The notes under the pieces are model-generated. The model saw nothing but the letters and a program-made list of their open reading frames with translations. It was not told the origin of the DNA and ran no database searches. A program made the position numbers and the translations under genes. A DNA stretch of 45,233 nt, from assembly GCF_002607855.1 (NCBI RefSeq), contig NZ_AWQQ01000118.1, forward strand, positions 1 through 45,233, read 5' to 3'. The stretch comes from Desulforamulus profundi. Lineage in GTDB: Bacteria; Bacillota_B; Desulfotomaculia; Desulfotomaculales; Desulfotomaculaceae. Shown piece by piece: positions 25,502 to 33,892 of the stretch. The stretch's first letter is position 1, and each line of letters opens with the position of its first letter.

Positions 25502-26842
25502 ATGTTTAAAGGCTTGGGTGAGCGCCTGGATGAAATTTTCAAATCGTTAAAGGGCAAAGGACGCCTTACAGAAGATGATGTAAACCAGGCCATGCGGGAA
25601 GTAAGGATGGCCCTCCTTGAAGCGGATGTCAACTTCAAGGTTGTAAAGGATTTTGTTGCCCAGGTGAAGGAACGGGCCGTGGGTCAGGATGTTTTGGGAA
25701 GCCTCAGCCCGGCCCAGCAGGTTATCAAGATTGTTAAGGATGAATTAACAGAGCTTTTGGGGGGTACCCAGGCGAAAATTAATTTATCCCCGAAACCACC
25801 CACCGTCATTATGCTGGTGGGTTTACAGGGGGCCGGTAAAACTACCACCGCCGGTAAACTGGCCAAGCTTTTAAGCAAGCAGGGCCGCCGCCCACTGCTG
25901 GTGGCAGCGGATATTTACCGCCCTGCGGCCATTAAGCAGTTGCAGGTGCTGGGCGAACAACTGAAAATTCCGGTCTTCAGCATGGGACAGGAAAACCCGG
26001 TAAAAATTGCCCAGGCTGCGGTGGAAAACGCCAACAGCACCGGCAAAGACTTAGTGATCATTGATACTGCCGGCCGTCTGCACATTAATGAGGAATTAAT
26101 GGGTGAACTGGCCGACATCAAAGCAACCGTAAAACCCCACGAGATCCTGCTGGTGGTGGATGCCATGACCGGTCAGGAAGCGGTCAACGTGGCGGATACC
26201 TTTAACCAAAAGCTTGGCCTTGACGGCATCATCATGACCAAGCTGGACGGCGACGCCAGGGGCGGGGCCGCCCTGTCAGTCCGCAAGGTAACCGGCACAC
26301 CCATTAAATTTGCCGGTATGGGTGAAAAGCTGGATGCCCTGGAACCTTTCCACCCTGACAGAATGGCAGACCGTATTCTGGGTATGGGCGATGTGTTAAC
26401 CCTCATCGAGAAGGCCCAGGCCAACTTTGACGCGGAACAGGCCGCCAAGCTAAACAAGAAAATCCGCCAGGCGGATTTCAACCTGGAAGATTTTTTGGAT
26501 CAAATGCAGCAGGTTAAGAAACTGGGTCCCCTGGAGCAGGTTCTGGGCATGATTCCCGGTATGGGTAAATTAACCAAACAGCTGAAGGACCAGCAGTTGG
26601 ACGGCAAGGAAATGGGCCAGGTGGAGGCCATCATTTATTCTATGACACCCTGGGAACGCCAGCACCCGGAGAAAATTGACGGCAGCCGCAAAAAACGGAT
26701 TGCCCGGGGCAGCGGTACCCGCGTGCAGGATGTTAACCAGCTGCTGAAGCAGTTTGAACAAACCCGCAAAATGATGAAACAGCTTTCCAATATGACTAAA
26801 GGTGGCAAGAAGAGCAAAATAAAATTGCCTTTCTTTCAATAA
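25502..26842 (+). CDS. ffh: Signal recognition particle protein Ffh
   Basis: SRP54 GTPase that binds signal peptides and 4.5S/scRNA. The 446-residue protein has an N domain with ALLEADVNFKVVKDF, the G domain with G1 GLQGAGKTTT, DIYRPAAIKQL, DTAGRLHINEEL, TKLDGDARGG, and the methionine-rich M domain (about 300-435) with the RNA-binding SRKKRIARGSG. Intact. ATG 25502 behind GGAGG. Its receptor FtsY is encoded 10.7 kb upstream; in Bacillus the two genes are neighbours. Confidence 0.97.
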   Translation: MFKGLGERLDEIFKSLKGKGRLTEDDVNQAMREVRMALLEADVNFKVVKDFVAQVKERAVGQDVLGSLSPAQQVIKIVKDELTELLGGTQAKINLSPKPPTVIMLVGLQGAGKTTTAGKLAKLLSKQGRRPLLVAADIYRPAAIKQLQVLGEQLKIPVFSMGQENPVKIAQAAVENANSTGKDLVIIDTAGRLHINEELMGELADIKATVKPHEILLVVDAMTGQEAVNVADTFNQKLGLDGIIMTKLDGDARGGAALSVRKVTGTPIKFAGMGEKLDALEPFHPDRMADRILGMGDVLTLIEKAQANFDAEQAAKLNKKIRQADFNLEDFLDQMQQVKKLGPLEQVLGMIPGMGKLTKQLKDQQLDGKEMGQVEAIIYSMTPWERQHPEKIDGSRKKRIARGSGTRVQDVNQLLKQFEQTRKMMKQLSNMTKGGKKSKIKLPFFQ

Positions 26843-26880
26843 TAGCTTGTTAAACCTGTCTAAGGAGGTGAAGTGCAAAG

Positions 26881-27150
26881 ATGGCTGTTAAAATCCGTCT
26901 GAGACGTATGGGGGCCAAGAAAAACCCCTTTTACCGTATAGTGGTGGCCGATTCCCGTTCCCCGCGTGACGGCCGTTTCATTGAGGAAATTGGGTATTAT
27001 GATCCCATCAAGAAACCCGCTGAGGTAAAAATCGACGAGGCAAAAGCCCAGGACTGGTTAAAGAAAGGCGCTCAGCTTTCCGATACTGCCAAGTCCCTGT
27101 TTGTAAAAGCCGGCATTATCCCAGGCCGGGCCAAAACCAATGAGGCCTAA
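26881..27150 (+). CDS. rpsP: 30S ribosomal protein S16
   Basis: An 89-residue S16 with the start [20 protein letters not shown] and [31 protein letters not shown] precedes ATG 26881. Normal length and position between ffh and the KH-domain gene. Confidence 0.97.
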   Translation: MAVKIRLRRMGAKKNPFYRIVVADSRSPRDGRFIEEIGYYDPIKKPAEVKIDEAKAQDWLKKGAQLSDTAKSLFVKAGIIPGRAKTNEA

Positions 27151-27174
27151 GGTTCACGGGGGAGGTCCAGAGCT

Positions 27175-27402
27175 GTGAAAGAACTTGTAGAAATTCTGGC
27201 CAAAGCCCTGGTAGACCAACCGGACAAAGTGGAAGTAACCATGGTGGAAAAGGAAAGATCCGTGGTTATTGAGCTCAGGGTAGCCCCTGAGGACATGGGA
27301 AAAGTGATTGGCAAACAAGGGCGCATCGCCCGGGCCATCCGTTCGGTGGTTAAGGCTGCGGCAACCAAGCAGCGTAAGAAAGTGGTTGTAGAAATTATTT
27401 AA
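27175..27402 (+). CDS. khpA: KH-domain RNA-binding protein KhpA
   Basis: A 75-residue single KH domain (YlqC/KhpA) with the GKQG loop in [15 protein letters not shown]. In other Bacillota KhpA pairs with KhpB/Jag and binds many RNAs, affecting cell elongation and division. GTG 27175 after GGGGGAGG. Between rpsP and ylqD, as is typical. Confidence 0.94.
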   Translation: MKELVEILAKALVDQPDKVEVTMVEKERSVVIELRVAPEDMGKVIGKQGRIARAIRSVVKAAATKQRKKVVVEII

Positions 27403-27425
27403 ACCGGCATAAGAATCCGGTCAGG

Positions 27426-27450
27426 CAAAGGGGGCTTACAGCCTCCTTTG
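27426..27450 (+). promoter_or_regulatory. Hairpin between khpA and ylqD
   Basis: CAAAGGGGGC (27426-27435) pairs with GCCTCCTTTG (27441-27450) around TTACA, 10 bp with one G-U pair. A smaller hairpin ACCGG/CCGGT (27403-27421) precedes it. No T run follows, so it may control mRNA stability or processing rather than end transcription. Confidence 0.5.
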
Positions 27451-27474
27451 GCTATCCTGTAGGGGGTCAGTGAT

Positions 27475-27876
27475 TTGCTAACCATTACGCGTCCCGTTCT
27501 GGTGAAAGTCCGTGTGACAGACAGCTACAAGAAAAGCCTGGCCATGGAGCTGCAGCAAACCGCTGCCAGGCTGGAACTTGAACTGCAGCAAATCGAGTTG
27601 CAAACTCGCAAACTACAGGAATTCGCCAAGAAAAATCCCGGTGGAGCAGAGGCCGCCCTGGCGCAGCTGGAACAGGAGAGACAAAAGCGCCTGGATACCA
27701 GGCTGAAGCTGCTGGATAAAATAAAAGAAGTGGGTAAACTGGAAAACGGTTCCGAGGTGCTGCAGGGCAAGGTGGAGAGCTTTGTGCAAGTGCAGGTGGG
27801 CGATGATTGGAACCGGTTGATGAATGCAGAAATCGTCATTGAAGACGGCAAGGTGGCAGAAATCAGAGGCGCGTAA
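27475..27876 (+). CDS. ylqD: YlqD family protein
   Basis: A 133-residue protein in the usual ylqD position between khpA and rimM. The middle (about 20-85) is strongly charged and Leu/Gln/Glu-rich, predicting a coiled coil; the C-terminal part (LQGKVESFVQVQVGDDW to the end) looks like a small beta domain. The function of the family is unknown. TTG 27475 with TAGGGGGT upstream. Confidence 0.85.
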   Translation: MLTITRPVLVKVRVTDSYKKSLAMELQQTAARLELELQQIELQTRKLQEFAKKNPGGAEAALAQLEQERQKRLDTRLKLLDKIKEVGKLENGSEVLQGKVESFVQVQVGDDWNRLMNAEIVIEDGKVAEIRGA

Positions 27877-27891
27877 GCCGGAGGGGTAACC

Positions 27892-28401
27892 GTGACGGAA
27901 CAATATATTACAGTGGGGGAAATTGTCAACACCCAGGGGGTCCGGGGTGAAGTGAGGGTGCTGCCCGCCACGGATTTTCCCGAGCGTTTTGTGCAAGATA
28001 AAAAGATAACACTTTTCCTCAAAGGTCAACGCAGTGATTATACTATAGAAAAGGTTTGGCCGCATAAGCAGTTTATCATTATCAAATTCGCCGAGACCCC
28101 GGACATGACCGCCGCAGAGAAACTAAAAGGCGGCCTGCTGCAGGTAACACCGGAGGAATTAATGCCTTTGCCCGAGGGCAATTACTATATTTTCCAGATT
28201 GTGGGCTTAAGGGTGATGGATGAGAAGGGTCAGGAACTGGGCAAGATCGTCCAAGTGATCCAGACCGGCGCCAACGATGTTTATGTGGTAAAACGAGAGG
28301 AAGGCAAAGATATCTTAATTCCCGCCATCAAATCTGTGGTGAAGAAAATCGATGTCCCCGGCGGCAAAATGGAAGTGGAACTGCCCGAGGGGTTACTCTG
28401 A
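27892..28401 (+). CDS. rimM: 16S rRNA maturation factor RimM
   Basis: RimM binds S19 and aids 30S head assembly. The 169-residue protein has the N-terminal [26 protein letters not shown] and a C-terminal PRC-barrel domain with [21 protein letters not shown] 27892 after GGAGGGGTAA. It sits directly before trmD. Confidence 0.96.
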   Translation: MTEQYITVGEIVNTQGVRGEVRVLPATDFPERFVQDKKITLFLKGQRSDYTIEKVWPHKQFIIIKFAETPDMTAAEKLKGGLLQVTPEELMPLPEGNYYIFQIVGLRVMDEKGQELGKIVQVIQTGANDVYVVKREEGKDILIPAIKSVVKKIDVPGGKMEVELPEGLL

Positions 28402-28417
28402 CGATAAAGGTGAAACC

Positions 28418-29172
28418 ATGAAAATTGATATCCTTACCCTTTTTCCGGAAATGTTTGAGAGTCCCTTCAGTCACAGTATTCTCAAGCGAGCCCGGGAAAA
28501 AATCTCCTCCAGATCAATACGCTCAACATTCGTGATTTCTCCCGCAACAAACACCATACGGTGGACGACACCCCCTACGGCGGCGGGGCGGGCATGGTCA
28601 TGGGGCCGGAACCCCTGTTTGAGTGTTTCGATCACCTGGAATGCATCCACGGCGGCAAACCGGGGCGGGTGATCATGATGTGCCCCCAGGGGGAGCCCTT
28701 CAGTCAAGGTTATGCCAAGGAACTGTCCCGGGAGGAGCATCTGGTGATTGTGTGCGGTCATTACGAGGGGATTGACGAAAGGGTCCGGGAAGCCCTGGTT
28801 ACCGATGAAATCTCCATTGGGGATTATGTCCTGACCGGCGGTGAACTGCCGGCCATGGTGGTGGTGGATGCCGTGGCCAGGATGATACCCGGGGTCCTGG
28901 GTGAAGCAGCCAGCGCCGAGGAAGATTCCTTTTATCACGGCGTACTGGAACACCCCCACTATACCAAGCCAAGGGTATACCGGGGTTACGAGGTGCCGGA
29001 GATTCTGCTGTCCGGCCACCATGAAAACATCCGCAAGTGGCGCAGGCGCCAATCTCTCTTACGCACCCTGGAGCGCCGGCCCGAACTGCTGCAGGATGTG
29101 GAACTGGGCAAAGAGGACAAAAAAGTTTTATTGGAGTTATTGGACCTTTTGCAGTCATTGAAATTATCTTAG
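28418..29172 (+). CDS. trmD: tRNA (guanine-37-N1)-methyltransferase, frameshifted as read
   Basis: TrmD makes m1G37 in tRNA with SAM through a SPOUT trefoil knot. N-terminal [25 protein letters not shown] is in one frame; the rest, with [41 protein letters not shown] and [17 protein letters not shown], is in another. An A7 instead of A6 at 28497-28502 gives [17 protein letters not shown] and a 251-residue protein. TrmD is essential, so the single missing A in a homopolymer is best read as sequence error. ATG 28418 after AAAGGTG, 16 bases from rimM. Confidence 0.92.
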
Positions 29173-29187
29173 ATTGATTAGAAATTC

Positions 29188-29216
29188 TTGCCTGGCAGGG
29201 AAGGATATGATATAAT
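29188..29216 (+). promoter_or_regulatory. Extended -10 promoter for rplS
   Basis: TTGCCT (29188-29193), 17-base spacer, TATAAT (29211-29216) preceded by TGA, an extended -10 motif. It gives rplS its own start within the operon. The 79-base leader (29217-29295) contains short palindromes such as CGCCTAGGCG and could be an L19 autoregulatory leader, which I cannot confirm. Confidence 0.85.
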
Positions 29217-29295
29217 TTTTTATGTGTGTATTACGGGTGGTCCGCTGCCTTCGGGAAAAGGTACGAACGCCTAGGCGAGGAAGGGGGTACAGCAA

Positions 29296-29643
29296 ATGAA
29301 CCTCATCCAATCTTTGGAACAAGAGCAGATCAAGAAGGACATCCCTTCATTCAGACCCGGCGACACCGTCAAAGTGAACTACAAGGTTATTGAAGGTAAC
29401 CGTGAACGTATTCAGGTGTTTGAAGGAATTGTCATCCGCCGTCGTGGCGGTGGCTTAAGCGAAACCTTCACCGTCCGCCGTGTGTCCTATGGTGTCGGTG
29501 TAGAGAGAACTTTCCCCCTACACGCTCCCAAGATTGACAGTATTCAAGTGGTTCGTCGCGGTAAAGTGCGGAGAGCCAGACTTTACTACCTGCGTGCTCT
29601 GCGTGGTAAGAAAGCTCGTATTAAAGAACTTACCACTCGCTAA
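29296..29643 (+). CDS. rplS: 50S ribosomal protein L19
   Basis: A 115-residue L19 with [19 protein letters not shown] at the start, [25 protein letters not shown] and the C-terminal [20 protein letters not shown] split around residue 95-110. ATG 29296 after GGAAGGGGG. Own promoter upstream and a strong terminator downstream. Confidence 0.97.
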   Translation: MNLIQSLEQEQIKKDIPSFRPGDTVKVNYKVIEGNRERIQVFEGIVIRRRGGGLSETFTVRRVSYGVGVERTFPLHAPKIDSIQVVRRGKVRRARLYYLRALRGKKARIKELTTR

Positions 29644-29648
29644 ACTGG

Positions 29649-29675
29649 AGGGGACTGGCCAACAGTCCCCTTTTT
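29649..29675 (+). terminator. Intrinsic terminator after rplS
   Basis: AGGGGACTG (29649-29657) / CAGTCCCCT (29663-29671) with a 5-base loop and TTTTT tail. Confidence 0.92.
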
Positions 29676-29696
29676 GGCTTTTGGGGAGGAATATCT

Positions 29697-30253
29697 ATGG
29701 AGCAGTTGGATTCTCAGCAGGAAATGCAAGCGGAAACCAAACCTAAAAAATCGGCCTTCGAGAAATGCTGGAATCGGTTGTCATAGCAGTTTTGCTGGCG
29801 GCTGTCATCCGGCTCTTGATTTTGGAACCCTTTTATATTCCATCTGGCTCCATGGAGCCTACACTGCTGATTGGTGATAGGATTATTGTCAGTAAAGTTA
29901 CGTATCACCTGCGAGACCCCCGGCCGGGTGATATCGTGGTATTTAAGTTTCCGCTGGATCCCAGCCGGAATTTTGTCAAAAGGCTGATCGCCGAGGGCGG
30001 AGATACCGTAGAAATCAAAGACAGCATTCTCTATATCAACAACAAGCCCGTGGCCGAGGATTACTTGCCGGCGGGGTTGACCTTTCAGGATTACGGACCG
30101 AAAACCGTTCCCCCTGGTCACTACTTTATGATGGGTGACAACAGGAACAACAGCGACGACAGCAGGGTTTGGGGCTTCCTGGATGAGGAATTAATCGTGG
30201 GTAAGGCGGAAGTCATTTACTGGCCCCTGAACCGGATCGGTTTAGCAAAATAA
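29697..30253 (+). CDS. lepB: Type I signal peptidase, frameshifted as read
   Basis: LepB removes signal peptides outside the membrane. The first 20 residues (ATG 29697, after GGGGAGGA) are a charged cytoplasmic segment; the membrane helix [16 protein letters not shown] and the catalytic domain are in another frame. Adding one base at about 29759 (TTCCGA) gives [11 protein letters not shown] and 185 residues; an extra A in the A-run at 29745-29750 would also work. Catalytic Ser52 (PSGSMEPTL), Lys95 (NFVKRLIA) and the C-terminal [11 protein letters not shown] box are all present. The rplS-lepB-rbgA-rnhB order is typical of Bacillota. Confidence 0.92.
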
Positions 30254-30264
30254 TCTTTTACCGG

Positions 30265-30312
30265 AGCTTTCGTAGAGGCCGTTTCTGGGTAAACTCTTAC
30301 GGAAGCTTTTTT
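30265..30312 (+). terminator. Terminator between lepB and rbgA
   Basis: AGCTTTCGTA-GAG (from 30265) pairs with CTC-T-TACGGAAGCT (ending at 30307) with one bulge and one mismatch, followed by TTTTTTC. Read-through into rbgA is possible because no clear promoter follows. Confidence 0.7.
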
Positions 30313-30327
30313 CACGGAGGTACCGCA

Positions 30328-31187
30328 GTGAATATTCAAATACAATGGTTTCCCGGGCATATGGCAAAGGCCAAGCGCCAGGTGCAAGAGGCTTTAAAAC
30401 TGGTTGACGTGGCCATTGAACTGTTGGATGCCCGTATCCCGGTCAGCAGTGGCAACCCCATGATCGATCAAATCCTGGGAAAAAACCAAGGTTGATGATC
30501 TTAAATAAGAGTGATTTGGCAGACCCGGCCCTGACCAAACAATGGTTAAAGGTTTTGGAACGCCCCCGGGTAAAGGCCGTTGCCGTGGATACCCTTAAAG
30601 GGGAAGGCCTGAAAGAAGTTCCCAAAGCAGCAACCGGGCTGGTGGCGGAGCAGATGGCCAAACTGGCAGCCAAGGGCAGGCGCCCCAGGGCCATCCGCTG
30701 TATGGTGCTGGGCATTCCCAATGTGGGGAAGTCTTCCTTTATCAACCGCCTGGTAGGACGGAAGGCCACCAAAACCGGGGACTTGCCGGGTGTCACCAAG
30801 GGCCAGCAGTGGATCAGGACCGAGGGGTCCCTGGAATTGCTGGATACGCCGGGCATTCTCTGGCCCAAATTTGAAGATCCCGAGGTGGGCTACAAACTGG
30901 CTGTTACCGGGGCCATCAAGGAGCAGGTCTTTGATGTTTACGAAGTGGCCCTGAAGCTTCTTTGCTGGCTGGCAGAAACCAACCCGGCCAGAGTAAAGGA
31001 AAGATATAAGCTGCCTGAGCTTTCACAGGACATCCCCCGGTTGTTGGCCGACATAGGAGCCCGCCGGGGCATGCTGGTGTCCGGCGGGGTGGTGGACGAA
31101 CTAAAGGCCGCTCACCTGATTTTAAAGGAATTCAGGGAGGGAACCCTGGGCAGGTATACCCTGGATATGCCCTCAGCCAATAAATAA
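30328..31187 (+). CDS. rbgA: Ribosome biogenesis GTPase RbgA (YlqF), frameshifted as read
   Basis: Circularly permuted GTPase for late 50S assembly. The G4 motif NKSD (60-63) comes before G1 GIPNVGKSS (129-137) and G3 DTPG (173-176), the hallmark order. The N-terminus [13 protein letters not shown] is typical. An A7 instead of A6 at 30480-30485 joins ILGKKP to [10 protein letters not shown] and gives 286 residues, the normal size. GTG 30328 after ACGGAGG. The following terminator is at 31215-31249. Confidence 0.93.
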
Positions 31188-31214
31188 AAGAAATTCAAAA
31201 AGAAGGTAATTATT

Positions 31215-31249
31215 CCCCTGGAATCGAATCATTCTAAGGGGATTTTTTA
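31215..31249 (+). terminator. Intrinsic terminator after rbgA
   Basis: CCCCT (31215-31219) pairs with AGGGG (31237-31241), with inner GAAT/ATTC pairing, followed by ATTTTTTAT. Confidence 0.75.
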
Positions 31250-31294
31250 TACCCCTTTGGCGTTGCTGTATCATGGAATGAAAGGTAGAGTTTG

Positions 31295-31945
31295 ATGGTT
31301 TCATTGGAATTGGAGCAAAGGTTGTGGGACAGGGGAATTCCCCTGGTTGCCTTTTGTGATGAAGTGGGCAGGGGACCGCTGCTGGGCAGTGTTGTGGCTG
31401 CAGCGGTGATTTTGCCCGTGGGCCTGTACATAGAAGGTGTGGATGATTCAAAAAAGCTCACAACCAAAAAGAGAGAGACCCTGCATGACATCATTTATGA
31501 ACATGCGCTGGCGGTAGGAATCGGAGAAGTGGACAACCGGCACATCGATAAAATGAATATCCTGCAGGCCAGCCGGTTGGCCATGCAAAAAGCGGTATTG
31601 AATCTGAAGAACAAAGAGGGGGTGTCCGTTACCCCGGATTACCTGTTAATTGACGGCAGGGAAACCATCGACCTGGATATTCCCCAGGAAGGCATTATCC
31701 ACGGGGATGCCATCTCTCACGGCATTGCCGCCGCCTCGATCCTGGCCAAGGTCTTCCGGGACCGCAGATGTTTGGAATGGCACTGCCGGTACCCCGAGTA
31801 TGGCATTGCTGATCATAAAGGATACTGCACCAGGGCCCACCTGGACGCCCTGTTAAAACTGGGCCCCACCTCCATTCACCGGATAACCTTTTTAAAAAAG
31901 ATTATCGCAAAGGCCACTGTTGAGCAGCAGGTTCTGTTTAAATAA
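31295..31945 (+). CDS. rnhB: Ribonuclease HII
   Basis: RNase HII removes ribonucleotides and RNA primers from DNA. The 216-residue protein shows the DE..RG metal/2'-OH motif in FCDEVGRGPLLGSVVAAAV, DDSKKL, the third Asp in LLIDG and the fourth in HGDAISHGIAAASILAKV. ATG 31295 is preferred over the in-frame TTG 31292; AAAGGTAG serves as ribosome binding site. Two hairpins follow it. Confidence 0.95.
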   Translation: MVSLELEQRLWDRGIPLVAFCDEVGRGPLLGSVVAAAVILPVGLYIEGVDDSKKLTTKKRETLHDIIYEHALAVGIGEVDNRHIDKMNILQASRLAMQKAVLNLKNKEGVSVTPDYLLIDGRETIDLDIPQEGIIHGDAISHGIAAASILAKVFRDRRCLEWHCRYPEYGIADHKGYCTRAHLDALLKLGPTSIHRITFLKKIIAKATVEQQVLFK

Positions 31946-31958
31946 ATATACGAAATGT

Positions 31959-31993
31959 ACAGGTGTGGTAAGAATCCCACCTGTTTTCTTTTT
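31959..31993 (+). terminator. Intrinsic terminator after rnhB
   Basis: ACAGGTG (31959-31965) / CACCTGT (31978-31984), with GG/CC pairing next to it, followed by TTTTCTTTTT. Confidence 0.85.
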
Positions 31994-31996
31994 GCA

Positions 31997-32016
31997 GGTG
32001 TGATTTAAATCACACC
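31997..32016. promoter_or_regulatory. 20-bp perfect palindrome with a CRP/FNR-type core
   Basis: GGTGTGATTTAAATCACACC is fully palindromic and contains TGTGA-N6-TCACA, the binding pattern of CRP/FNR-family regulators including HcpR. It is followed by CCTTTTTG, so it could also be a second terminator hairpin for rnhB. It lies 488 bases before the nuoA start. Confidence 0.6.
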
Positions 32017-32166
32017 CTTTTTGTAACCACCATCACTTACAGTCAAATCTTACTTTTGTAATGTAAGTCTAGGATTAAGTTAGTTAAGATAGTTAAAAAA
32101 TTAAGTTAAGTTAATGCTTAAGATACTAAAAATACAAAAAAATCAGAATTAATAGAATTTTAAAGT

Positions 32167-32271
32167 CAGGCGGGCGACAGAACATATGAAAGTTAATGCT
32201 TTACCATCGTTAATAGTTATGTAAACGGACCGGTGTTCTATAATGGAACAGATAAAAGACCGCCTGTTTTT
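32167..32271 (+). promoter_or_regulatory. Candidate structured leader RNA with terminator-like end
   Basis: CAGGCGG (32167-32173) can pair with CCGCCTG (32260-32266), which is followed by TTTTT. Inside, TGTTC (32234-32238) can pair either with GAACA upstream (32180-32184) or with GAACA downstream (32246-32250), two exclusive folds. This layout resembles a riboswitch or attenuator. I do not recognise it as a known class, and it may instead surround the nuo promoter. Confidence 0.4.
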
Positions 32272-32285
32272 GTAACCTGTTACAA
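32270..32285. promoter_or_regulatory. 16-bp palindrome TTGTAACCTGTTACAA
   Basis: Perfect inverted repeat TTGTAAC-CT-GTTACAA right after the T tract of the leader structure. The inner 14 bases fit the Bacillus cre consensus with one mismatch, and the outline also recalls Rex sites (TTGT...ACAA) with shorter spacing. Likely an operator; the regulator is unknown. Confidence 0.5.
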
Positions 32286-32503
32286 CTTGGAACGACCAGA
32301 TTTTTTGGAATAAATCTTGGGTATCTTATCCTATAGGTAAAATCCAAAAAAATTCGTAAGAGTGATGTTGGCGAAGTAATTGCATCTTAAGTTAAAAGTT
32401 ATCATCTTGTCATTTCTTTTCGATACAATTACTCATCATAGAAGTATTTTTCTGATTATTTTTATTATTCATCATTTTAATAAACACGAAAGGAGAGGAT
32501 ACT

Positions 32504-32856
32504 TTGTCAGAGTGGGTAGCGTTGCCCTGTTTATGGCGGTGGGTATTGTTTTTGGCGCAGGAGGAATTCTAACCAGCTTTTTGATTCACCCCCGGAGTAA
32601 AAACAGGTTTAAGTTAGAAACTTACGAGTGCGGTTTGCCAACGCAAGGAGCCTCCTGGGTGCAGTTTAAGACTCAATATTTTACCTATGCCTTAATGTTT
32701 GTCATCTTCGACGTGGAAGTGATTTACCTGTATCCTTGGGCAGTGAGTTTTGAGAACCTGGGATTTGCCGGTCTTATTAAAATGTTTATCTTTATTTTTA
32801 TCCTGGTTTTAGGCCTCTGGTACGCCTGGAAGGAAGGTGCCCTTGAATGGAGATAA
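32504..32856 (+). CDS. nuoA: Complex I subunit A, frameshifted near its start
   Basis: Small membrane subunit with three helices, next to the quinone channel. After the break the sequence is typical: [46 protein letters not shown]. The true start is most likely TTG 32504 after AAAGGAGAGG, reading MSEWVALP; one missing C in GCCC at 32525-32527 then leads into [10 protein letters not shown], giving 117 residues. An alternative GTG 32512 in the later frame has poorer spacing to the ribosome binding site. First gene of the nuo operon; it overlaps nuoB. Confidence 0.9.
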
Positions 32857-33428
32857 AGGATCAAGACAAAGCAGCAGAGGTTCCTGTGAAGGATGAGATG
32901 TACGAAGAAACGGTCAGCCGGTTGAAGAAATTAGGCGCGGAACCGGCCGTCATCGGGGAGGTTACCAAAGCCGTTTCCGTGGGACCGTTGGAAAAACTGC
33001 TCAACCTGGCCCGGGCCAACTCCCTCTGGCCCATGGGTTTCGGTTTGGCCTGCTGCGCCATTGAAGGTTTGATGGCCGCCAACATGGCCAGGTTCGATTT
33101 GGCCAGGTTCGGCTATGAGGTGATGCGGGCATCACCGCGGCAGGCCGATGTCATGCTGGTGTGCGGTACCGTAACCAAAAAGGCCGCCCCCTTTGTGGTC
33201 CGTTTGTACGAGCAGATGGCCGAGCCCAAGTATGTCATTGCCATGGGCAGCTGCGCCATTTCCGGCGGCCCCTTTGTGGATTCCTACAACGTGGTGCCCG
33301 GTGTGGATAAACTGATCCCGGTGGATGTCTATCTGCCCGGCTGCCCGCCCAGACCGGATGCGGTCATTCATGCCTTTATAAAACTGAAAGAGAAAATTAT
33401 TAATCCTGAGGTGGTGAATCGCAAATGA
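32847..33428 (+). CDS. nuoB: Complex I subunit B (N2 cluster)
   Basis: Peripheral subunit carrying the terminal [4Fe-4S] cluster N2. The four ligands are present: Cys69 and Cys70 (GLACCAIE), Cys136 (MGSCAISGG), Cys166 ([11 protein letters not shown]). A longer charged N-terminus of about 40 residues precedes the core. ATG 32847 overlaps the nuoA stop by 10 bases; its own stop overlaps the nuoC ATG. Intact, 193 residues. Confidence 0.96.
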   Translation: MEIKDQDKAAEVPVKDEMYEETVSRLKKLGAEPAVIGEVTKAVSVGPLEKLLNLARANSLWPMGFGLACCAIEGLMAANMARFDLARFGYEVMRASPRQADVMLVCGTVTKKAAPFVVRLYEQMAEPKYVIAMGSCAISGGPFVDSYNVVPGVDKLIPVDVYLPGCPPRPDAVIHAFIKLKEKIINPEVVNRK

Positions 33429-33868
33429 CCCGGAAACCACTTTCAGATGTGATTGAGGAACTCAAATCAAAATATCCGGAGATAGAGGTTTCAGAACAGG
33501 GTTACCTGACAGTACCGGTGGACACTCTGGTGCAGTTGATGCGGGACCTGAAAGAAAACTATGGTTTTAACTTTCTCAGCAATGTGACCGCAGCGGACTA
33601 CCTGGACTATTTTGAGACGGTTTATGACGTCAGCGTTGTGGGCGAACCGGACACGATCCATATTAAGACAAGGGTGGACCGGCATAACCCCGTGGTTCCT
33701 TCCATGGTTCCCATCTGGGGCGGGGCCATCTGGCAGGAACGGGAGGTATACGACCTGATGGGCATTACCTTTAAGGATCACCCTGATCTGAGAAGAATTC
33801 TGCTGGATGATGACTGGCAGGATCACCCCCTGCGCAAGGATTACCAGTATGAAGGCGGCAGGGAGTAA
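33425..33868 (+). CDS. nuoC: Complex I subunit C
   Basis: A 147-residue 30-kDa-type subunit with [22 protein letters not shown] and the signature [25 protein letters not shown] split around residues 105-127, ending in [10 protein letters not shown]. It is a separate gene and not fused to nuoD. ATG 33425 overlaps the nuoB stop. Confidence 0.95.
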   Translation: MTRKPLSDVIEELKSKYPEIEVSEQGYLTVPVDTLVQLMRDLKENYGFNFLSNVTAADYLDYFETVYDVSVVGEPDTIHIKTRVDRHNPVVPSMVPIWGGAIWQEREVYDLMGITFKDHPDLRRILLDDDWQDHPLRKDYQYEGGRE

Positions 33869-33892
33869 GCCGTGGGAGAGAGGTGACGGGCG

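Larger units (their letters stand above)
31946..32503. other. 558-base AT-rich leader region before the nuo operon
   Basis: This long gap holds, in order, the rnhB terminator (31959-31993), a 20-bp palindrome (31997-32016), a very AT-rich tract with repeated TTAAG/GTTAAG words (about 32040-32160), a long-range CAGGCGG/CCGCCTG structure ending in TTTTT (32167-32271), a 16-bp palindrome (32270-32285), and a T-rich stretch up to the nuoA ribosome binding site. I see no convincing protein gene. A nuo promoter must lie here; TATAAT at 32239-32244 is the only good -10 box, but it has no good -35 box. Confidence 0.7.

Noticed and set aside
32167..32271. Known riboswitch (SAM, TPP, c-di-GMP, molybdenum cofactor) before nuoA
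   Set aside because: None of the conserved core sequences of these classes is present; only generic pairing is visible.
32380..32503. N-terminal extension of nuoA starting at 32380
   Set aside because: The extension is T-rich, unlike NuoA, and the strong ribosome binding site AAAGGAGAGG lies after it, before TTG 32504.
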